Source: Firm-04 sp045617625
GTDB lineage: Bacteria; Bacillota; Clostridia; Oscillospirales; Ruminococcaceae
Length of the DNA stretch: 10,614 nucleotides
Reading direction: 5' to 3'
Assembly: GCA_045617625.1 (NCBI GenBank)
Contig: JAZLJA010000019.1
Span: 1-10,614, forward strand
The notes below the pieces were generated by a model. It made no database searches and was not told where the DNA came from. It saw only the letters and a list, made by a program, of their open reading frames with translations. How positions within the stretch are numbered: the first letter of the stretch is position 1; each line of letters opens with the position of its first letter. A program made the translations under genes and the position numbers. Positions 6,310-10,614 of this stretch are shown one piece after another.

Positions 6310-8112
6310 TTGGCGAACCAAAACATTCGCAATTTTTGTATCATTGCGCATATTGACCACGGCAAATCCACGCTGGCAGACCGTATCCTTGAGAAAACAT
6401 GCGCTGTGGCTGTCCGTGACATGGAAGAACAGCTCCTTGACAACATGGACATCGAACGTGAACGCGGCATCACGATCAAAGCTCGTGCAGTTGCGCTTGA
6501 TTATACTGCCAAAGACGGAGAAACGTATCGTTTTCATCTGATCGACACCCCTGGTCATGTGGATTTTAACTATGAGGTGAGCCGTTCTCTTGCAGCTTGT
6601 GAGGGTGCGATTCTGATTGTTGACGCATCGCAGGGAATTGAGGCGCAGACCCTTGCCAATACCTATCTTGCTGTTGAGGCAGATCTGGAGCTTCTGCCTG
6701 TGATCAATAAAATTGACCTGCCCTCTGCGGAACCTGAACGAGTGGCATCTGAAGTGGAATCCGTTATCGGCATTCCTTGTATGGATGCACCTCGTATATC
6801 TGCGAAAATGGGCACCAACATTGAGGAGGTGCTTGAACGTATCGTCACAGATGTCCCAGCACCGCAAGGCGACGAATCTGCGCCGCTCCAAGCTTTGATT
6901 TTCGATAGTGTCTATGATCCTTATAAAGGTGTCGTGATCTATGTACGAGTCAAGGAGGGAACTGTCAAAGTCGGCGATCGTATCCGACTGATGGCGACAG
7001 GAGCGGAGTTTTCGATTGTGGAAGCGGGTGTGATGAGTGCAACGGAGCATATCAATCGTGGTGTGCTGACGGCAGGTGAGGTCGGATATCTGACAGCATC
7101 CATCAAAAGCATCGGTGATACGCGCGTTGGTGATACGGTCACGTTGGCAGATAATCCTTGTGCGGAGGCACTGCCGGGATATCGAAAAGTCAGCCCGATG
7201 GTTTTTTCAGGTATTTATCCCGCTGATGGTGCGCACTATAATGATTTGCGTGAGGCACTCGAAAAGCTTCAGCTCAATGATGCCGCGCTGACGTTTGAAC
7301 CGGAAACATCCATTGCGCTTGGTTTCGGTTTTCGATGCGGATTTTTGGGACTTCTTCATATGGAGATCATACAGGAACGTCTTGAACGTGAATATGATCT
7401 TGATCTGGTTACGACCGCACCCTCTGTTATCTATCGTGTTACGCTGACAAACGGCGAGGTGCTGATGATCGATAACCCTTCCAATTATCCCAATCCTGCA
7501 AATATTGCTGATGCAGAAGAACCCATTGTCAAAGCCGATATTCTTGCACCGAAAGAGTATGTGGGCGGCATTATGGATCTGTGTCAGGAGCGCCGCGGTG
7601 TATTCAAGGATATGCAGTATATTGACGACAACCGTGTGAATCTTCATTATACACTGCCGCTCAACGAAATTATCTATGATTTCTTCGATGCATTGAAATC
7701 CCGTACCAGAGGGTACGCTTCTCTGGATTATGAACTGGCGGGATATGAATCTTCAAAGCTTGTCAAGCTTGATTTCATGCTGAATGGCGATGTGGTGGAT
7801 GCTCTTTCGTTTATTGTTCATTCGGATAAAGCTTATCCGAGAGCACGTAAGATTGCCGAAAAGCTGAAAGAGAATATTCCGCGGCAGTTGTTTGAAGTTC
7901 CGATTCAGGCAGCGATCGGCGGAAAGATCATTGCACGCGAAACCGTCAAAGCAATGCGTAAGGATGTTCTTGCAAAATGTTACGGCGGTGATATTACCCG
8001 TAAGAAGAAACTTCTCGAAAAGCAAAAAGAGGGCAAAAAACGTATGAGACAGCTTGGCACGGTGGAAGTACCGTCGGAGGCATTTATGGCAGTTTTGAAG
8101 TTCGATGAATAA
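6310..8112 (+). CDS. lepA: elongation factor 4 (LepA), translational GTPase
   Basis: EF4/LepA is a ribosome-associated GTPase, implicated in back-translocation of stalled ribosomes and in ribosome biogenesis. With the TTG start the protein is 600 residues, the usual family length. G1 is AHIDHGKS (13-20), G2 RGITI (52-56), G3 DTPGH (79-83, with the catalytic His), G4 NKID (133-136), and ISAKMG supplies G5. The LepA-specific C-terminal domain is complete: IPRQLFEVPIQAAIGGKIIA, then the basic GGDITRKKKLLEKQKEGKKR and a final VPSEAFMAVLKFDE. The protein is cytoplasmic, first in the operon, and its stop lies ten bases before the next gene's start. An ATG at 6283 would add nine residues (MYHEMEEIF) but lacks an SD and sits at the predicted transcript start. 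No anomalies are seen. Confidence 0.97.
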   Translation: MANQNIRNFCIIAHIDHGKSTLADRILEKTCAVAVRDMEEQLLDNMDIERERGITIKARAVALDYTAKDGETYRFHLIDTPGHVDFNYEVSRSLAACEGAILIVDASQGIEAQTLANTYLAVEADLELLPVINKIDLPSAEPERVASEVESVIGIPCMDAPRISAKMGTNIEEVLERIVTDVPAPQGDESAPLQALIFDSVYDPYKGVVIYVRVKEGTVKVGDRIRLMATGAEFSIVEAGVMSATEHINRGVLTAGEVGYLTASIKSIGDTRVGDTVTLADNPCAEALPGYRKVSPMVFSGIYPADGAHYNDLREALEKLQLNDAALTFEPETSIALGFGFRCGFLGLLHMEIIQERLEREYDLDLVTTAPSVIYRVTLTNGEVLMIDNPSNYPNPANIADAEEPIVKADILAPKEYVGGIMDLCQERRGVFKDMQYIDDNRVNLHYTLPLNEIIYDFFDALKSRTRGYASLDYELAGYESSKLVKLDFMLNGDVVDALSFIVHSDKAYPRARKIAEKLKENIPRQLFEVPIQAAIGGKIIARETVKAMRKDVLAKCYGGDITRKKKLLEKQKEGKKRMRQLGTVEVPSEAFMAVLKFDE

Positions 8113-8122
8113 GGAGAAACAA

Positions 8123-8437
8123 ATGAAATTTACTTGTGCGCACTGCGGTGAGAAAACATATTCGCCGCTTTTGAAGGGCAGGGCAGGAGGCATGTCATCC
8201 TCAGGGGCACATTGCCCTTCCTGCGGTGGAAGATGCGTGAACGGCAAACTGAATCTGATCGTCAATTCTATCACTACAGGAATTGCTTGTATCATGGTGT
8301 TTGTCACGTATTTTCTGCATGAAACCAAGACGGACCTGCTCTTGTTCGCAGTCCTGCCGATTCTCATCTCCCTTGCTTTTAATTTTGTGTTCAATATGTT
8401 TGTGGGAGATTTGATTCCTGCAATCAAACAGGAATGA
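8123..8437 (+). CDS. small zinc-ribbon membrane protein, unknown function
   Basis: A 104-residue protein begins with a CxxC pair (C5, C8) and a second CxxC (C31, C34) 22 residues later, with another Cys at 38, typical of a zinc ribbon. Two hydrophobic segments follow (about 45-65 and 72-95), then a short charged tail. The layout resembles the Firmicute CXXC-20-CXXC family, though the spacing is slightly longer. The ATG at 8123 is chosen because AAGGAG lies six bases before it; the in-frame ATG at 8105 overlaps the end of lepA and has no SD. It is translationally linked to lepA upstream and overlaps hemW by four bases (ATGA). Function is unknown; a membrane-bound metal- or nucleic-acid-binding role is only a guess. 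Confidence 0.85.
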   Translation: MKFTCAHCGEKTYSPLLKGRAGGMSSSGAHCPSCGGRCVNGKLNLIVNSITTGIACIMVFVTYFLHETKTDLLLFAVLPILISLAFNFVFNMFVGDLIPAIKQE

Positions 8438-9519
8438 TGACCGGGCTCTATATTCACGTTCCGTTTTGTGCAAGAAAATGTCCGTACTGTGATTTCTATT
8501 CCTGTTCCTATACAAAAATTGCGGCAGATGCTTATGTGAAAGCAGTCTGCCGCAATTTGGATGCCCTGCCGTCAGGGCTTGATGTGGATACAGTCTATTT
8601 TGGAGGCGGTACACCATCTCTCCTGCCGACGGATGATATAGCAGAAATTCTGGATACTGCAGCCAAACGGGTTCATTTATGCGAGCCTGAAATCACACTG
8701 GAAGCAAATCCACGAACCATGACGTGGGATCGTCTTTCAGCGTGGCGGCAGGCGGGTGTCAACCGATTGTCGGTTGGGGTGCAGTCATTTTCCGATGAAT
8801 TGTTGACCCAACTGGGCAGAAATCATTCTGCACGGCAAGGGCGTGAAGCGGTTGAACTCGCAGCAGAGGTCGGCTTTTCCAATTTGTCATTGGATTTGAT
8901 GATCGGACTTGAAAAGCAGGATGCAGCAGTGACGGAGATGGAATTACTCCATGCATTGGAGCTTCCTATTAAGCATATTTCGGTCTATTTGCTGAAAATT
9001 GAAGATGGTACGCCATTTTCAGTTAAGTCTCCAAATTTGCTTGATGATGATGCTATGGCGGAACGTTATATGCAAATACATGAGACTTTGACTGCGGCAG
9101 GCTTTCGTCATTATGAAATCTCCAATTATGCTCAGAGCGGTTTTGAAAGCCGACATAATAGCAAGTATTGGCGATGCGAACCATACTATGGAATCGGACC
9201 TGCCGCACATTCGTGTTTCGATGGAAAACGTTTTGCCGTGCCGCGGGATTTAACACTGTTCTGTCAAAGTGCCGTGCAGCCAAAGGATATAACGGATGAC
9301 GCCCCATGCGGAAACGCAGAACGAATCATGCTTGGAACGCGTCTTGCGGAGGGTATTTGTCTTTCGGATTATCCTTCTGTACGGGATATGCTGCTTCATA
9401 ATGCATCTTCTTTGATGCCGAAATATCTATACTGTAACGATGGCTGGCTTCGGATGACGGCTACAGGATGGCTTGTGTCGAATGCTGTGTTAGTGAAACT
9501 TTTGGACGGCATTCTCTGA
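8434..9519 (+). CDS. hemW: radical SAM haem chaperone HemW
   Basis: HemW is a radical-SAM family protein that binds haem and an Fe4S4 cluster and delivers haem to membrane respiratory proteins; it was long annotated as oxygen-independent coproporphyrinogen oxidase. The cluster motif is C12-x3-C16-x2-C19 (FCARKCPYCDF); Phe 21 after CD is the HemW form, whereas true HemN has a further Cys. Other hallmarks are FGGGTPS (56-62), TLEANP (88-93), RLSVGVQSF (111-119), HYEISNYA (226-233), HNSKYW (241-246) and GIGPAAHS (253-260). The C-terminal HemN_C-type helices end in TATGWLVSNAVLVKLL. At 361 residues it is slightly short for the family but complete. The start overlaps the preceding stop (ATGATG); 8434 or 8437 could initiate, with a weak AGGA just upstream, so coupling is likely. 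Confidence 0.93.
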   Translation: MMTGLYIHVPFCARKCPYCDFYSCSYTKIAADAYVKAVCRNLDALPSGLDVDTVYFGGGTPSLLPTDDIAEILDTAAKRVHLCEPEITLEANPRTMTWDRLSAWRQAGVNRLSVGVQSFSDELLTQLGRNHSARQGREAVELAAEVGFSNLSLDLMIGLEKQDAAVTEMELLHALELPIKHISVYLLKIEDGTPFSVKSPNLLDDDAMAERYMQIHETLTAAGFRHYEISNYAQSGFESRHNSKYWRCEPYYGIGPAAHSCFDGKRFAVPRDLTLFCQSAVQPKDITDDAPCGNAERIMLGTRLAEGICLSDYPSVRDMLLHNASSLMPKYLYCNDGWLRMTATGWLVSNAVLVKLLDGIL

Positions 9520-9542
9520 ATGTATTTTATGGATTTAATTCG

Positions 9543-9551
9543 TGTTATAAT
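9543..9551 (+). promoter_or_regulatory. extended -10 promoter before the small membrane gene
   Basis: TGT-TATAAT gives a full -10 (9546-9551) with a TGn extension. No good -35 is visible at 17 bases. AAGGA (9561-9565) then lies nine bases before the ATG at 9575. No terminator is evident between hemW and this gene, so read-through is also possible. Confidence 0.5.
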
Positions 9552-9574
9552 GTCATAAGAAAGGAACGAGAATA

Positions 9575-9829
9575 ATGTTTGATCTTAAGAAAGAAACCTT
9601 CAAGAAAAATCTGTTCTTGGCACTTCAAATTGTATTTGCTGTGCTGATGTTTGTTTGCTGCGGCTTGCTTTGGTTTGACGTTCTCTCGAACGCAGGTATT
9701 ATTGTTGTTTTGATGTTGTTCAGTTTGATCTGTGGAGGTCTTTCGCGAAACAGCAAAAAAGCAATTGAAGAAAATTCTGACGAAAAAACGAAGGAAAACC
9801 AAGAGGGCATCTCTAAAAACCCATTTTGA
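9575..9829 (+). CDS. small membrane protein, unknown
   Basis: An 84-residue protein has a basic N-terminus (FDLKKETFKKN), two hydrophobic segments (about residues 13-34 and 40-56), and a charged, lysine/glutamate-rich cytoplasmic-looking tail (KKAIEENSDEKTKENQEG). An SD (AAGGA) and a -10 element precede it. No family is recognised. It has no signal cleavage site, catalytic motif or zinc site. It stands alone between hemW and decayed sequence; its small size and the neighbouring remnant leave open a role such as a holin-like or immunity protein, but nothing in the sequence proves either. Confidence 0.7.
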   Translation: MFDLKKETFKKNLFLALQIVFAVLMFVCCGLLWFDVLSNAGIIVVLMLFSLICGGLSRNSKKAIEENSDEKTKENQEGISKNPF

Positions 9830-9833
9830 GTAA

Positions 9834-10043
9834 GAAAATGCAGATAGGTACAGTATTGGGACAGATTCAAAGAATAAGAAGTGGTATGCCAAAACTTTAA
9901 GTGATGGCAGTCAGGTATGGGTTTCCGTTTACAATACAATAATCAGCGATGCAGGATTAAACACTTCACCAAGACAGTTTGATCCTGATAGCGGATTGAA
10001 CAATAATCCAAAGAAAAATGGTTCATGGAGGAAAAAGAAATGA
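9834..10043 (+). pseudogene. start-less C-terminal fragment, possibly of a polymorphic-toxin-like protein
   Basis: This frame opens right after a TAA (9831-9833) and ends at TGA (10041-10043), about 69 codons, with no ATG, GTG or TTG followed by a sensible N-terminus. It reads ENADRYSIGTDSKNKKWYAK, then TLSDGSQVWVSVYNTIISDA, then GLNTSPRQFDPDSGLNNNPK and a basic end. The alternating strand-turn pattern and the closing F-D-P-x-S-G-L remind me of the final segment of secreted toxin C-terminal domains, but I cannot name the family. It is inferred to be the 3' stub of a larger lost gene. It may instead be an unrecognised small ORF, but the missing start argues against that. Confidence 0.45.
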
Positions 10044-10094
10044 CAAAGAAACTTCGGATATGCGGAAATCACAGATGAAATCGAATTCAACTGA
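10040..10094 (+). pseudogene. frameshifted scrap overlapping the stub (possible immunity-gene remnant)
   Basis: An ATG overlaps the stub's TGA (ATGA), the usual coupling of operon partners, and GGAGGAAAAAGAA upstream offers an SD. The frame (MTKKLRICGNHR) stops after 12 codons. Skipping one base at 10055 gives MTKKL then GYAEITDEIEFN and a stop at 10092. This looks like the N-terminus of a gene truncated and frameshifted. In toxin operons the next gene is normally the immunity gene, which is the only basis for that label. Confidence 0.25.
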
Positions 10095-10106
10095 TAACAC
10101 AGCCGA

Positions 10107-10126
10107 GCGCGGCGGCTAAACCGCGC
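10107..10126 (+). other. GC-rich hairpin ahead of the HTH gene
   Basis: GCGCGG-CGGCTAAA-CCGCGC is a perfect 6-bp stem with an 8-base loop. No T-run follows, so it is not a standard terminator. It lies about 10 bases before the HTH gene's SD (AAAGG, 10137-10141) and might affect its translation, or be what remains of a terminator. Confidence 0.45.
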
Positions 10127-10150
10127 AGAAAGGATAAAAGGTGAATGATT

Positions 10151-10324
10151 ATGAAGACGATCAAAGAAATCCGTCAGGAGACAGGAATATCTCAAACCGA
10201 TTTCGGGAAATTCTGCTGCGGAATACCGATGCGAACAATTCAAAATTGGGAATCGGGCGAAAGAAAATGTCCCGAATACGTCTTGAAGTTAATCGAATAC
10301 AAGGTTCAGAAAGAGCGCGGCTGA
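10151..10324 (+). CDS. 57-residue helix-turn-helix protein (XRE-like)
   Basis: The product begins MKTIKEIRQETGISQTDFGK, with the first HTH helix leading into SQTDFGKFCCG, then a recognition-type helix IPMRTIQNWESGERK and a final helix PEYVLKLIEYKVQKE. The pattern ([ST]Q-x-x-F, then [RT]-x-x-x-W-E-x-G-x-R-x-[CP]P-x-Y) is that of the short XRE-like proteins frequent in Firmicute mobile and antitoxin loci. It should bind DNA as a small regulator. AAAGG lies nine bases before the ATG. The stop codon at 10322 sits inside the loop of the terminator that follows. Partner genes are absent: no kinase, toxin or phage gene is adjacent. It may act on the TGTCATAATT repeats downstream, which is inference. 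Confidence 0.8.
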   Translation: MKTIKEIRQETGISQTDFGKFCCGIPMRTIQNWESGERKCPEYVLKLIEYKVQKERG

Positions 10325-10341
10325 AATATGCCGCGTTTTTT
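10316..10341 (+). terminator. intrinsic terminator of the HTH gene
   Basis: CGCGGC (10316-10321), loop TGAAATAT, GCCGCG (10330-10335), then TTTTTT (10336-10341): a perfect 6-bp GC stem with a six-base T-tract. The last two sense codons form the left arm and the TGA stop lies in the loop. Confidence 0.88.
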
Positions 10342-10343
10342 CA

Positions 10344-10416
10344 TGTCATAATTCGTGTCATAATTTTGCCGCAAGATGTGGCGTAATTCGGAAATATCAA
10401 TCATAATTACGACACG
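10344..10416. repeat. TGTCATAATT repeats, two direct and one inverted
   Basis: TGTCATAATT occurs at 10344-10353 and again at 10356-10365, spaced by 12 bp. On the opposite strand CGTGTCGTAATTATG (10402-10416) matches CGTGTCATAATTTTG (10354-10368) at 12 of 15 positions. Together they could be an operator set for the adjacent HTH protein or an element border. No gene is seen in 10342-10427. Confidence 0.4.
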
Positions 10417-10427
10417 CGCAAATAAAG

Positions 10428-10471
10428 AAAAACCGCGCATACACGGCACAAAGTCGCATATACGCGGTTTT
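10428..10471. terminator. long hairpin, probable bidirectional terminator
   Basis: AAAACCGCG (10429-10437) pairs with CGCGGTTTT (10463-10471); ATA (10439-10441) with TAT (10459-10461) extends the stem across one C/A mismatch, around a 17-base loop. Rightward transcripts meet four Ts; leftward transcripts meet TTTTTCTTTATTT, a stronger tract. It may therefore end transcription from both sides. Confidence 0.65.
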
Positions 10472-10517
10472 CTGTGTGGCTAAAAACGCTTATTTTGATA
10501 CAATGCACCCTCTGGAG

Positions 10518-10614
10518 GCTCAATCCCGAATTTTGTGTAAACGCAAAACAGTGTATATTGAAAGCATAGATTGATTATGATGAGACCGGCAGATGCGATG
10601 TCGGTCTTATCTGC
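10518..10614 (+). mobile_element. possible left end of an IS256-family element (continues beyond window)
   Basis: GGCTCAATCCCGAATTTTGTGTAAAC resembles the terminal repeat of IS256-family elements, whose ends commonly carry AATT(TT)GTGTAAA reading inward. The following GCAAAACAGTGTATATTG would be the subterminal promoter region, and a hairpin at 10583-10607 could shield a transposase gene from outside transcripts. No transposase codon is in view. The assignment is from memory of the family's ends only, and the outer boundary could differ by several bases. Confidence 0.3.
10583..10607. other. 9-bp hairpin near the right edge
   Basis: AGACCGGCA (10583-10591) pairs with TGTCGGTCT (10599-10607) with one G-T wobble, around a 7-base loop. 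No T-tract is seen before the window ends seven bases later, so terminator activity cannot be judged. Confidence 0.4.

Noticed and set aside
6268..7050. 260-codon minus-strand open frame over lepA
   Set aside because: Opposite strand of the conserved LepA GTPase domain. Composition rich in Arg, His and Cys is typical of antisense translation.
8105..8122. Upstream ATG for the zinc-ribbon gene
   Set aside because: Overlaps the lepA stop and lacks an SD; the AAGGAG at 8111-8116 points to the ATG at 8123.
7753..8457. 234-codon minus-strand open frame spanning the lepA end and the zinc-ribbon gene
   Set aside because: Antisense to two supported genes, crosses their boundary, and has no promoter or SD evidence.
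10107..10126. Hairpin as an intrinsic terminator
   Set aside because: The stem is perfect but is followed by AGAAAGGATAAAAGG, with no T-tract on the plus strand. Listed as a hairpin only.
10141..10386. 81-codon plus-strand frame starting with GTG/ATG at 10141-10147
   Set aside because: It overlaps the HTH gene in another frame and runs through the terminator. The HTH frame at 10151 has a family pattern and a better SD.
9520..10614. tRNA, rRNA or CRISPR array in the accessory region
   Set aside because: No cloverleaf with an acceptor/T-arm signature and no regularly spaced long repeats; the repeats seen are short and irregular.

Overview
The window looks like a chromosomal segment of a gut or rumen Firmicute of the Ruminococcaceae/Oscillospiraceae type. 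The evidence is a very large secreted protein with a type I dockerin (the cellulosome docking module) beside a lepA-hemW housekeeping cluster of Firmicute character. Species assignment is inference.

Left part (1-6128, minus strand): one uninterrupted reading frame of at least 2042 codons runs off the left edge. It encodes a signal peptide, an N-terminal dockerin, a cohesin-like beta module, an alternating array of fibronectin type III and Ig/cadherin-like domains, a PKD domain, a carboxypeptidase-regulatory-like domain, and then about 770 residues of largely unrecognised beta-rich sequence. This suggests an extracellular, modular scaffold, adhesin or substrate-handling protein that can plug into a cohesin-bearing complex. 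No catalytic domain is visible in the part seen.

Middle (6129-6309): a compact divergent control region. The minus-strand promoter is a perfect TTGACA-17-TATAAT, with a 17-bp palindrome abutting its -10 and three TGTGAA(C/T) direct repeats across its -35 region. The plus-strand promoter (TTGCAT-17-TATAAT, extended -10) serves lepA, whose real start is probably TTG at 6310 rather than the upstream ATG.

Plus-strand operon (6310-9519): lepA (EF4, ribosome back-translocation GTPase), a 104-residue zinc-ribbon protein with two membrane segments, and hemW (radical-SAM haem chaperone). They are tightly spaced, and the last two share an ATGA overlap. In many Firmicutes hemW is followed by hrcA-grpE-dnaK; here it is not.

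Right part (9520-10614): accessory and decayed sequence. It holds a small two-TM protein with its own extended -10 promoter, a start-less reading frame that looks like the C-terminal stub of a larger (possibly toxin) gene with a frameshifted scrap behind it, and a 57-residue HTH protein. The HTH gene ends inside its own terminator. A bidirectional-type terminator hairpin follows, and finally a sequence resembling the left end of an IS256-family element that would continue beyond the window. No rRNA, tRNA or CRISPR array was seen.
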